Source of the DNA: Brevibacterium aurantiacum
Lineage (GTDB): Bacteria; Actinomycetota; Actinomycetes; Actinomycetales; Brevibacteriaceae
DNA: 64,000 nucleotides
Direction: 5' to 3'
Assembly: GCF_900169065.1 (NCBI RefSeq)
Contig: NZ_FXZB01000011.1
Coordinates: 62,001 to 126,000 of the forward strand
The translations under genes and the position numbers were made by a program. Positions 7,856 through 14,896 of this stretch are shown here, in pieces (within the stretch, counting starts at the first letter, position 1; each line of letters opens with the position of its first letter). The notes under the pieces were generated by a model. The model worked only from the letters and a program-made list of their open reading frames with translations. It was not told the origin of the DNA and searched no databases.

Positions 7856-8938
7856 TCAGACGAAGGCTGGGTGGGTGGCGGCCACAACCTCGGCGCGGGC
7901 GACGTCGACGGTTTCGTCGTCGAAGGGTTCGATGATCAGGCGGGGCCCGGTCTTGCGCGGTGAACGCTTCCATGTTGCCCGCGCTCGGGTGCCGTGGATG
8001 AGAGTGTTCTTGAACATGCCGTTGCCGCCGGGGACGACGAGCTTCTCGTGTGTCGGGTCGAGGGTGGCGCTGCGGTCTTTGTATCCCAAAATGATCTCGT
8101 CGAAGCCGGGCAGCAGCAGGAGTTCGCTGGCCTGCTTGCGGTTCTCGTGCACACGATCGTCCAGATCGGGCGCCTGGTAATAGTTACGGCCGTCGATGCT
8201 TATTTCGACGATCTCTGTCTCGGCGACGGCAGCGGCAAGGGCCTGGCGCACCGGGGTCTTGGGCAGCCCGGTCCAGCGTGCGGCGTCGTCGACTGTGACG
8301 GGCCCATGGCTGAGGACATAGCGTCGCATCCATTCGTGCAGGGCCGCCTCTGCGTCGAGATCGACAGGGTTCGGGATCCAGTCCGCGGTGAGGACGTACT
8401 TCATGTCGTCCTTGTCCTCGACCATTGGACCTTGGGCGATGATGTTGCGCAGGGCCAGGGTGGTGATGAGGTAGCGTTCGTGCCCGTATTCCTTGCCCGC
8501 CTGCAGTGGTGCAAAGGCATCGAGCAGTTCCTGACGGGTGACCGGACCGCGCTCACGAATCGTCTCTTCGGCCAGTAGTGCGGCGGAATCGACCATCGCG
8601 TCAGTGATGCCGAAGACCTCGCGCCGCTTTGCCACGGCTTTGAGTGTGCGCTGTCCCGTCAGTTGGAGAACCCATCCGAGATCCTCGGCGGCGACCAGAT
8701 GGATTGTGCCCCGCTGTGTCCACGTCCTGACGATGTCTCCGGCGTTCATGGCCTCACGGACGGCTGTGACCGAGGTGCCGGTGCGCAGAGCGATCGAGAC
8801 CAGTGCACCTCCCAGAGCCTGAGCCTGGACGCAGCCGAGATGGCTGACCACCGACAGCGTCGTGGCACTCGTGGAGTGCGACGAATCGGTGAGTCCTTGG
8901 GCGATCAGTCGGGCAGCCGAGACTTCGTGTGAGTCCAT
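7856..8938 (-). CDS. Winged helix DNA-binding protein, AlkZ/YcaQ-like (HTH_42 family)
   Basis: The 360-residue protein shows the HTH_42 features: SHLGCVQAQALGGA with a QxQ motif (the catalytic-site motif of AlkZ glycosylases), REAMNAGDIVRTWTQRGTIHLV, and LLLPGFDEIILGYKDRS followed by VPGGNGMF. Relatives such as E. coli YcaQ and Streptomyces AlkZ remove bulky alkylated bases and cross-links. Whether this one is a glycosylase or a related uncharacterised member cannot be decided from sequence alone. The start at 8938 follows TATCGT by six bases; the longer open frame to 9313 overlaps the next gene and is rejected. The lipid kinase gene follows closely. Confidence 0.8.
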   Translation of the reverse strand: MDSHEVSAARLIAQGLTDSSHSTSATTLSVVSHLGCVQAQALGGALVSIALRTGTSVTAVREAMNAGDIVRTWTQRGTIHLVAAEDLGWVLQLTGQRTLKAVAKRREVFGITDAMVDSAALLAEETIRERGPVTRQELLDAFAPLQAGKEYGHERYLITTLALRNIIAQGPMVEDKDDMKYVLTADWIPNPVDLDAEAALHEWMRRYVLSHGPVTVDDAARWTGLPKTPVRQALAAAVAETEIVEISIDGRNYYQAPDLDDRVHENRKQASELLLLPGFDEIILGYKDRSATLDPTHEKLVVPGGNGMFKNTLIHGTRARATWKRSPRKTGPRLIIEPFDDETVDVARAEVVAATHPAFV

Positions 8939-8944
8939 GACTTC

Positions 8945-8950
8945 ACGATA
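8945..8950 (-). promoter_or_regulatory. Putative leaderless -10 hexamer TATCGT (AlkZ-like gene)
   Basis: TATCGT on the minus strand, six bases before the ATG at 8938. Confidence 0.5.
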
Positions 8951-9035
8951 GTCCACGGCACTGACCCGAGTGGGAAACAACTGTCGGGGCTCGGGCTCTT
9001 CACCGACCCGGATTTGACCTGGATTCGGCCCGAAT

Positions 9036-10340
9036 TCAGCCCAGAATGTCGATGAGTCCGGGCACGGGAACCCGTGGCAGGGCACCGGAGGTTGCGAAGC
9101 GCCCCCAGATGGTGCGCAGTTCCGGGCCGGCGATCTGTGCCGTCTCACCGTAGTCGAGGAAGCTGTCGTGCCAGACGTCGCCGGGGAACAGCAGCGGAAG
9201 GTCGCCCGAATGCGCGGCATCGAAGAAGCTGCCATCTCCGCGGGAGACGATGAGGAGGCGTGTGCCTTGGCCTCCCGACATGCGGTGGCGATCGTAGAAT
9301 TCCTTGGCCGCACGCGTGTACACCGCCGAGGTGATGCCCGAGATCAGCGATTCAAGCATCGGAGAGGTCAGATGCCGGTTGTGCAGACGTCGGAAGGCGG
9401 GAACGAAACCGGCGAAGAACGCGATCTCGCGTTCTGTGCGGGTCATGAGCGCGTCGTATTTGCGTGCGGCTTCTGACCATGCGGCTCCGGTGTCGGACTT
9501 CGCCGGCAACGGGTAGTCCCCGTAGTGGACGCCGAAGCACATGCCTGCGTGCAGTCCACCGACCATGGCGGCCTTGTGCACTTCGTCCTGCGCGGCCAGG
9601 ATGTCTGCGACGCTGGCGTCGGGGTCAATCTTCTCGGCGACCTTCGCCATGGCCCAGTTCATCGGTTCGGTGCCACCGGCAAGTCCCAGGGGTGCTGATG
9701 CCAAGATCACACGGTGGAAGAGACCCTCGGTCGCCTCGGCGATCATGAGGTGTGCACAGGAGTCGGCACCTGCGCTCTGTCCCGCGATTGTGACATTGCT
9801 GGGGTCTCCCCCGAAGGCGGAAATGTTGCGCTGAACCCAGCGCAGGGCCGAGATCTGGTCGAGGAGACCGAGATTGGAATGTTCGGGTTTGCCCGTGCCC
9901 AAGAACCCCAGCACGCCGAGGCGGTAGGTGCCTGAGACGACGATGATGTTCTGTTCTTCGACGAGGGTGTGCGGATCGTAGATATCGGCATCTCCGGCAC
10001 CGGCGACGTAGGCACCGCCGTGGATCCACACGAGCACGGGGAGTTCGGAGTCGTGTCCACCCGCCTCGGAGGGCATGGTCACACTCACCCGCAGGCAGTC
10101 TTCGCTGGTGGGAAGGCCGCCGAGCTGGTCGAAGGTCATTCCCGCGTTCGGATCTCGGCGGTACTGCGGGCTTCCAGGGCCGGGGTCTTTGCCGTCGATG
10201 GTCTCGACGGGTGGCTCGTCGACGGGATGGGCGAACCGCTGCGCGCGGGCATAGCGAATGCCCCGTGCACGGATCACTTTGCCGTCGACGTAGGCTCTGA
10301 CCCGACCGCACGGGGCGTCGACATCCCGCCAATCGTGCAT
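9036..10340 (-). CDS. Type B carboxylesterase/lipase family protein
   Basis: The 434-residue alpha/beta hydrolase has the oxyanion-hole region PVLVWIHGGAYVAG, the nucleophile elbow AGQSAGADSCAH (GxSxG with the catalytic serine), SEDCLRVSV and LGLLDQISALRWVQRNISAFGG, all typical of the cholinesterase/para-nitrobenzyl esterase family. There is no signal peptide, so it probably acts in the cytosol on small esters. It is somewhat shorter than the 480-530 residues common in the family. The ATG at 10340 has only a weak purine stretch upstream. It begins 13 bases after the phosphoribosyltransferase gene ends and may be co-transcribed with it. Confidence 0.88.
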   Translation of the reverse strand: MHDWRDVDAPCGRVRAYVDGKVIRARGIRYARAQRFAHPVDEPPVETIDGKDPGPGSPQYRRDPNAGMTFDQLGGLPTSEDCLRVSVTMPSEAGGHDSELPVLVWIHGGAYVAGAGDADIYDPHTLVEEQNIIVVSGTYRLGVLGFLGTGKPEHSNLGLLDQISALRWVQRNISAFGGDPSNVTIAGQSAGADSCAHLMIAEATEGLFHRVILASAPLGLAGGTEPMNWAMAKVAEKIDPDASVADILAAQDEVHKAAMVGGLHAGMCFGVHYGDYPLPAKSDTGAAWSEAARKYDALMTRTEREIAFFAGFVPAFRRLHNRHLTSPMLESLISGITSAVYTRAAKEFYDRHRMSGGQGTRLLIVSRGDGSFFDAAHSGDLPLLFPGDVWHDSFLDYGETAQIAGPELRTIWGRFATSGALPRVPVPGLIDILG

Positions 10341-10353
10341 CACCGTCTGCTGC

Positions 10354-10863
10354 CTATTTGGAGGCGACGACCGGTGGCTCGGCCGACCATGGGAAGACGA
10401 TCCACTGATCGGTGCGCTTCCACACGAAGTCCGGGTCGATGATGGATGCCGACTTTGCGTAGATGACTGCGGACTGAGCTTCGGCGCCGTGCTTCTTGAG
10501 CAGCTCGAGGACGAGTGCGAGCGTGCGGCCCGAATCCGCGACGTCGTCGACGACGAGCAGCTTCTTGCCCTTGATGGCATCGATGTCGAGCATCGGGGCC
10601 AGAAGAATCGGGTCGGGCAGAGTCTCGTGGACATCGGTGTAGAACTCGACGTTGATGGCGTCGGAGAGTTTGAGGCCGAGCGCATAGGCCAGTGCCCCGG
10701 CTGGCAGCAGGCCGCCACGGGCGATCGCGATGACGATCTCGGGGTCGTAGTCGGAGTCGGCGATGGTCTGTGCCATCTCCCTGGCCGACGTACCGAATGT
10801 GTCCCACGTGAGGATCTCTTTGTCGTTGAGATCGGTCGAATCGGCGTGGTATGCCTGGCCCAT
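10354..10863 (-). CDS. Purine-type phosphoribosyltransferase
   Basis: The 169-residue protein has the PRPP-binding signature LLVVDDVADSGRTL and an upstream IAIARGGLLPAGALA segment, typical of type I phosphoribosyltransferases of the xanthine/hypoxanthine-guanine group, which attach ribose 5-phosphate to a purine base during salvage. The C-terminal FVWKRTDQWIVFPW resembles the hood region of xanthine-type enzymes. AAGGAG lies five bases before the ATG at 10863. The exact base is not determined; this could pair with the nucleoside hydrolase at 58-59 kb in salvage. Confidence 0.85.
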   Translation of the reverse strand: MGQAYHADSTDLNDKEILTWDTFGTSAREMAQTIADSDYDPEIVIAIARGGLLPAGALAYALGLKLSDAINVEFYTDVHETLPDPILLAPMLDIDAIKGKKLLVVDDVADSGRTLALVLELLKKHGAEAQSAVIYAKSASIIDPDFVWKRTDQWIVFPWSAEPPVVASK

Positions 10864-10922
10864 GGATGCTCCTTGTGTTTGCCCGGTGTTGACCCGAGCT
10901 TCAAGGATACGCGGTTGCCGAC

Positions 10923-11381
10923 TCAGCGCAGAAACTCCTCGAATACGGCTGTCTCCTGGAGCTGGTTGCCTCGGCGCTCGGGCAGCGCCGAGTTCACCCA
11001 GTACTGGCCGGTGTGAGCATTGCGTTCCAAGTACCGGTAGTCGATGAGTTCCCGCCGCAGACGTGCAAAGTCCGGGTGGAAGGCGCTGAGGATCGAGTTG
11101 ACGTCCTTCTCGCTGTAGGTCCGGTCGGAGTCGAAGGCTGCGAGCAGCTGAAGCAGGATCACGACGAGCGCCTTGCGCTTCGTGGGAATTGATTCCAGTC
11201 GGCCCTCGCGCATGAATGTTCTCAGCGTTTTGGCCCTGAATGCCTCCGCCTCGGGTGCGGTCGCTGCTGCCCGGTGGCGGCCCTGGTCGTCCAGTAGTGC
11301 CGCACGGGCGGAGGTGAAGTTCTCCCCGGTCACGGACATACGGTGGCGGACGAGCTGTTTGAAATCTTTGTGCTTGGTCAT
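10923..11381 (-). CDS. DUF2087 domain-containing protein
   Basis: The C-terminal half carries the DUF2087 pattern: LESIPTKRKALVVILLQLL, YSEKDVNSILSAFHPDFARL, then RRELIDYRYLERNAHTGQYW. The domain looks like a small winged helix found at the end of ArsR-type or GNAT proteins; its function is unknown. The N-terminal 80 residues are helical and charged without a recognisable domain. A GAGGAA site lies eight bases before the ATG. It is 59 bases upstream of the phosphoribosyltransferase gene on the same strand. Confidence 0.8.
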   Translation of the reverse strand: MTKHKDFKQLVRHRMSVTGENFTSARAALLDDQGRHRAAATAPEAEAFRAKTLRTFMREGRLESIPTKRKALVVILLQLLAAFDSDRTYSEKDVNSILSAFHPDFARLRRELIDYRYLERNAHTGQYWVNSALPERRGNQLQETAVFEEFLR

Positions 11382-11569
11382 GGCGTTCGTTCCTCAACGA
11401 CCAAGTCTCCCCCAGCACGAAACCTGGTCAGGAGATCACCGTGACAGGTTCGTCCGAGGATTCTCTCCCCTTCGCCGATTGATCGGTGAGCTGGGATCAC
11501 GACCGTGGCTGGGCGATGGATGCGCCGCTGCCAACAGTATAGACACAGTCCAGCGCGTGCGAAGCCCGC

Positions 11570-11950
11570 TCAGTCGAGGGCGTCTAGATATACCCACCGG
11601 CCCGCCCTGCGGACGAATGATGAGTTCTCTTCCAGTGTGTGCTCGCCGAGGTGGTCCCGGTAGGTTGCCCGAAAACGTACCATTCCTGTTTCGTCGGATT
11701 CCGATCCGCCGGTTGTGTCCACGATCTCCAGGCCCAGCCACTCGGTGTCAGCATCCACGCCGATGTCGCTGGGCCGCGTCTTAGCGTGCCAGGTGCGAAA
11801 GAGGTGGTCTTTGTGTCCGCGTGCGAATGCGGTGTAGCGGGAGCGCATGAGCGCCTCGGCAGTAGTCGGCCAAATCAGTCCGTCCAAGGCGGGACGGCAG
11901 CAATTGTCATAGTCGGTGCCGGGTGGCATTCCGGAGCAGGGGCAGATCAT
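11570..11950 (-). CDS. YchJ family protein (SEC-C metal-binding motif)
   Basis: The protein opens with CPCSG-x7-Y-x-x-CC, a SEC-C zinc motif, followed by the YchJ core: EALMRSRYTAFARGHKDHL, TWHAKTRP, and VRFRATYRD near the C-terminus. YchJ proteins are about 130-160 residues; this has 126. Their role is unknown, though SEC-C motifs often mark proteins linked to translocation or nucleic acid repair. The start at 11950 follows TACCAT by six bases. The 188 bases between it and the DUF2087 gene hold no convincing gene. Confidence 0.85.
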   Translation of the reverse strand: MICPCSGMPPGTDYDNCCRPALDGLIWPTTAEALMRSRYTAFARGHKDHLFRTWHAKTRPSDIGVDADTEWLGLEIVDTTGGSESDETGMVRFRATYRDHLGEHTLEENSSFVRRAGRWVYLDALD

Positions 11951-11956
11951 ATTTCG

Positions 11957-11962
11957 ATGGTA
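11957..11962 (-). promoter_or_regulatory. Putative leaderless -10 hexamer TACCAT (YchJ gene)
   Basis: TACCAT on the minus strand, six bases before the ATG at 11950. Confidence 0.5.
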
Positions 11963-11999
11963 TCTCCGGGGTGCTTGCAAGCAGGTTACGTGCCACTAT

Positions 12000-12106
12000 G
12001 GACGCACAAGTTCAGTATTCCTCTTCGGCAATGCCGAAGCCGACGCCCTTCTCGCCGATGACCCCTTTGCCCTGCTGATGGGCGTACTGCTTGACCAGCA
12101 GATCGG
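12000..12106 (+). pseudogene. Truncated paralogue of the HhH-GPD DNA repair gene at 12563
   Basis: In one frame the segment reads SSVFLFGNAEADALLADDP then FALLMGVLLDQQ, which matches the first 33 residues of the intact gene downstream (NSVYLSGDPASDELLARDP then FALLMGMLLDQQ). At DNA level CCTTTGCCCTGCTGATGGGC is identical in both. The match stops after DQQ, the remaining 180 codons are missing, and the nearest ATG (11998) is out of frame. This is a gene remnant left after duplication followed by deletion or recombination. Confidence 0.75.
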
Positions 12107-12157
12107 AAACCCACAACACTTACGGACAATCCAGCCGTTCCCGACCCAAGAGCTCAG

Positions 12158-12472
12158 ATGCGCACCGTGAAGAATGAAATCGAGATCCGCTTTTTTCCTG
12201 ATTGGGGTCGGAAGGAACCGCTCTGGAGTCATGACACCTGGGACATTGCAGTCAGGACCTCCGACCTTCCGATTTCGATGGAACTCGCCCATGATCTTCA
12301 TAGTTACATGGATTTCTGGGGCGACCACTTCGACCCGTTCGACGACTGGGATTCAGAATCGTCTCGGGCCCATTTTGCGGCCGAAGGGTCCCGTCTTATC
12401 CACGAGTTGAAAGAGCAGCTCAGCGGATACGCAGTCATTGTGGACGAAAGAGATGAAGACTTTCAGTTGTAA
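12158..12472 (+). CDS. Hypothetical protein, acidic, 104 residues
   Basis: The frame begins with ATG at 12158 (an ATG at 12173, giving KNEIEIRFF, is also possible). The protein is acidic and rich in aromatic residues, with DLHSYMDFWGDHFDPFDDW in the middle and LIHELKEQLSGYAVIVDE near the end. I do not recognise a family with confidence; the general look resembles small immunity-like proteins, but there is no toxin gene adjacent. It sits between the glycosylase remnant and the intact copy in DNA that is AT-richer than its surroundings, which suggests recent arrival. Confidence 0.5.
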   Translation: MRTVKNEIEIRFFPDWGRKEPLWSHDTWDIAVRTSDLPISMELAHDLHSYMDFWGDHFDPFDDWDSESSRAHFAAEGSRLIHELKEQLSGYAVIVDERDEDFQL

Positions 12473-12562
12473 ATCCCTACACGGTGATTGCTCAGCCGCC
12501 TGCACTGCCAGCAGATGCCCCCGTCCTGGCATCCAGGTGCGGACTACGGCAAAATTGGATGC

Positions 12563-13219
12563 ATGACTACCAATTCTGTCTACCTGTCTGGTGATCCAGC
12601 ATCCGACGAACTTCTAGCACGCGATCCCTTTGCCCTGCTGATGGGCATGTTGCTTGACCAGCAGGTGCCGATGGAGGTCGCATTCGCCGGTCCGGCGAAG
12701 CTTGCTGAGCGTCTGGGCAAGCTGGATGTCGTTGACATTGCTGAGATGGAGCCCGACGAGTTCCTGGAGAAGTTCTCAATCAAGCCGGCAGTCCACCGTT
12801 TCCCGAAGTCGATGGCCACGCGAGTGCAGAAGCTCGCAACAGAGATCGTTGACGAATATGACGGCGACACAGCTGCGATTTGGACCTCGGGCGATCCGAC
12901 AGGACCGGAACTCCTCAAACGCCTGAAGAAACTGCCCGGATTCGGAGAGCAGAAGGCGAAGATCTTCCTAGCCCTCCTCGGCAAACAGTTCGATTTCAAC
13001 GCCGATGGATGGCGAGAGGCTGCTGGCGACTACGGGACGAAAGACAGCCGTCGCTCCATCGCAGACGTGGTCGATGAGGACACCTTGTTGGAAGTTCGGG
13101 CATTCAAGAAACAGCAGAAGTCAGCCGCTAAAGCAGCCAAGAAGCAGGCTCTTCCACTGACGGGCAGGTTATCCACAGATTCAACTTCGCCTGTTCTCAA
13201 AGTCACGGTTCTCGCATAA
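12563..13219 (+). CDS. HhH-GPD-type base excision DNA repair protein
   Basis: The 218-residue protein has PFALLMGMLLDQQVPMEVAF at the N-terminus and a helix-hairpin-helix at LPGFGEQKAKIFLALLGKQ (about residues 122-140), as in short actinobacterial HhH-GPD proteins that excise damaged bases. A basic tail rich in Lys and Ala (about residues 180-200) could bind DNA. The start at 12563 is chosen by alignment with the family and by AAAATT placed six bases upstream, a weak leaderless signal; no ribosome binding site is present. A remnant of a second copy lies 460 bases upstream. Confidence 0.85.
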   Translation: MTTNSVYLSGDPASDELLARDPFALLMGMLLDQQVPMEVAFAGPAKLAERLGKLDVVDIAEMEPDEFLEKFSIKPAVHRFPKSMATRVQKLATEIVDEYDGDTAAIWTSGDPTGPELLKRLKKLPGFGEQKAKIFLALLGKQFDFNADGWREAAGDYGTKDSRRSIADVVDEDTLLEVRAFKKQQKSAAKAAKKQALPLTGRLSTDSTSPVLKVTVLA

Positions 13220-13281
13220 TGTAGAGATTCCGGGCGCGATTGATACATCGGCGCCGGAGTTGTCGACCACAGAGGCGTGGA

Positions 13282-13923
13282 ATGAAAATCGGACTTGACA
13301 GACGTGTCCGCGTTCGAGCTGCAACAGCTCTGACTTTGACCGCTGCACTCTCAGTGCCCCTATTGCTGTCAGGATGCGAAGACCATTCCCCCGTAGCCGC
13401 GCCAACCTCAACCCTGCCTGCCAAAGACTCCGCAACGGCGTCACCGGCCGCTGACCCGCAACCCACAATCCCCGCCTACGAAACTGACCTGAATCTGAGT
13501 TCAGAGGAGACGGAAGCCGTAGAAGGGGCGCTGGTTGCGTTTGAGGGGTTCTTAGTATCAATCAATGGAGCCTACTCAGGCCATTATGAAAAGGTGGAGG
13601 ACTTTTCCAAATTTTCAAGTGGCGAAGCGCTCGCGTCTATCAGCGATGAAGCCGAATCTATAAAGAACCAACAGGCAACATTCGAAGGAGAAATCAATCC
13701 ACTATCTGTCGAGATATTCAAAATATCTGACTCACCTGATCGCCGACCCTCATCAAACGTAACAGTTCACTTCTGTGTAGACACTAGTCAGTGGTCTCTT
13801 ACACAAGCTGGTGCCAAACCGACAACAAATCCTGACGGTCTGGTGATGATGGAACACGAAATTTTGTTTGAAGACGGCTCATGGACGGTTGATAAACAAT
13901 CGTTATGGGAGCGTAAGTGCTAA
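13282..13923 (+). CDS. Secreted lipoprotein, function unknown
   Basis: A basic start (MKIGLDRRVRVRAAT), a hydrophobic core and the lipobox LLSGC (Cys at about residue 35) mark a lipoprotein anchored on the outer face of the membrane. A Pro/Thr/Ser linker follows, then an alpha/beta region with VTVHFCVDTSQW and ILFEDGSWTVDKQS, similar in style to DUF-type lipoproteins that end in a short beta domain. From about 13540 on the gene is clearly AT-richer than its neighbours. It overlaps the next gene by seven bases, so the two are a translational pair. AGAGG precedes the ATG. Confidence 0.72.
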   Translation: MKIGLDRRVRVRAATALTLTAALSVPLLLSGCEDHSPVAAPTSTLPAKDSATASPAADPQPTIPAYETDLNLSSEETEAVEGALVAFEGFLVSINGAYSGHYEKVEDFSKFSSGEALASISDEAESIKNQQATFEGEINPLSVEIFKISDSPDRRPSSNVTVHFCVDTSQWSLTQAGAKPTTNPDGLVMMEHEILFEDGSWTVDKQSLWERKC

Positions 13924-14768
13924 TACTCAGAGGGTTCAAAATCATCATTGCTGGTTTCGCCGCGATGATGATTTTTCTGTCTTTTTCGACCCCAGCGCTG
14001 GCCGGGCCCGGTTGCAGCATTGGCGACACCAGCAAATGTGACGTTGTAAAGCCTCCGCCTCCTCCGGGACCAGGAGGAGGCGGCGGAGGCGGAGGCTCCG
14101 GCGGTTCCGACGGAGGAGGCTCCGGGGGTGGCTCTGGTGGCGGTTCCGGAGGTGGCGGTTCCGGCGGAGGCGGCGGGGCCGATATGCCCGATTGCATTCT
14201 CGAGGAAGTCGGACATATCTGTGCAGACCTCCCGGGTCCGGGCCCCGGTCCCGGAGGGGGCGGCGGCGGTGCACCCGTCAGGCCAGAACCACCCACCCGG
14301 ATTCCAGAGTCCCAGTTTCAGACTTTCGACATACCAGCTCCGACGATTCATGCCTGGCCCAAGGACTGGTCCGTCATCGGCAAACCGGCTGCCTTCTGGA
14401 CCGATGCAGACACCAGCTACATCGATATGACACTGCTGACATACGCCGTTACGGTCAAGGTCACTCCTGAGAAGTTCTACTGGGATTTCGGCGACGACAC
14501 CGGCGGGACAACGACGAAGACCGGATCCAAGCCACGCCCCGGCGACGAACCGCAGATCGGACACGACTATCAGAAGACAGGAGCGAAGACTGTCGACATG
14601 ACCGCGACGTTCAGCGGGGAATTCTCCGTGGACGGTGGACCTTGGCTGCCCATCGACGGTTTTGCACACGTAGCAAGCAACGAGATCTCCATCGATGTCT
14701 ACCGCTACCACCGCTATCTCGTCGACGAGGACTGCTACATGAACCCACAGGGTCCAGACTGCAACTGA
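13917..14768 (+). CDS. Secreted glycine-rich protein with PKD-like domain
   Basis: A signal peptide (about residues 1-29, ending TPALA) is followed by a Pro/Gly tract with long Gly and Gly-Ser runs (about residues 46-88), a second PGPGPGGGGG tract, and a C-terminal beta-sandwich region with WDFGDDTGG and a downstream GHDYQKTGAKTVDM, the PKD pattern. Four cysteines (CSIGDTSKC, CILEEVGHIC) around the first Gly tract may form disulfides, as may the pair near the C-terminus. It starts with GTG inside the stop of the lipoprotein gene. PKD domains usually mediate binding to surfaces or polysaccharides; the pair may be a surface complex. Confidence 0.75.
   Translation: MLILRGFKIIIAGFAAMMIFLSFSTPALAGPGCSIGDTSKCDVVKPPPPPGPGGGGGGGGSGGSDGGGSGGGSGGGSGGGGSGGGGGADMPDCILEEVGHICADLPGPGPGPGGGGGGAPVRPEPPTRIPESQFQTFDIPAPTIHAWPKDWSVIGKPAAFWTDADTSYIDMTLLTYAVTVKVTPEKFYWDFGDDTGGTTTKTGSKPRPGDEPQIGHDYQKTGAKTVDMTATFSGEFSVDGGPWLPIDGFAHVASNEISIDVYRYHRYLVDEDCYMNPQGPDCN
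14065..14178. repeat. Low-complexity GGN repeat coding for Gly and Gly-Ser runs
   Basis: The stretch is almost entirely GGA, GGC, GGT and TCC codons. Such tracts are prone to slippage and length change. Confidence 0.6.
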
Positions 14769-14896
14769 TCTTCACCCTCAGCTCGGATCTTCAATCCAGC
14801 CCGAAGGCAGAAGGCCTGACCGTCGTTCACAAGGGGCGGAAACAACTCCACCAACCTCCCAGGGCAAATACGGCAGGAACCTGAAACAATGGCCAC

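Noticed and set aside
8939-9313. Long N-terminal extension of the AlkZ-like gene frame
   Set aside because: The extension overlaps the esterase gene and has no similarity to the family; the conserved start is MDSHEVSAARL at 8938.
11436-11741. Minus-strand open frame of 101 codons
   Set aside because: Arg- and Pro-rich composition typical of a shadow frame; it overlaps the YchJ gene and has no recognised motif or ribosome site.
12158-12472. Assignment of the orphan ORF as an immunity or antitoxin protein
   Set aside because: No toxin, nuclease or secretion gene is adjacent and no motif supports it.
13920-14711. Minus-strand frame with a Ser/Ala-rich region
   Set aside because: It is the complement of the glycine-rich tract of the PKD gene, which gives low-complexity Thr/Ala/Ser runs in other frames.
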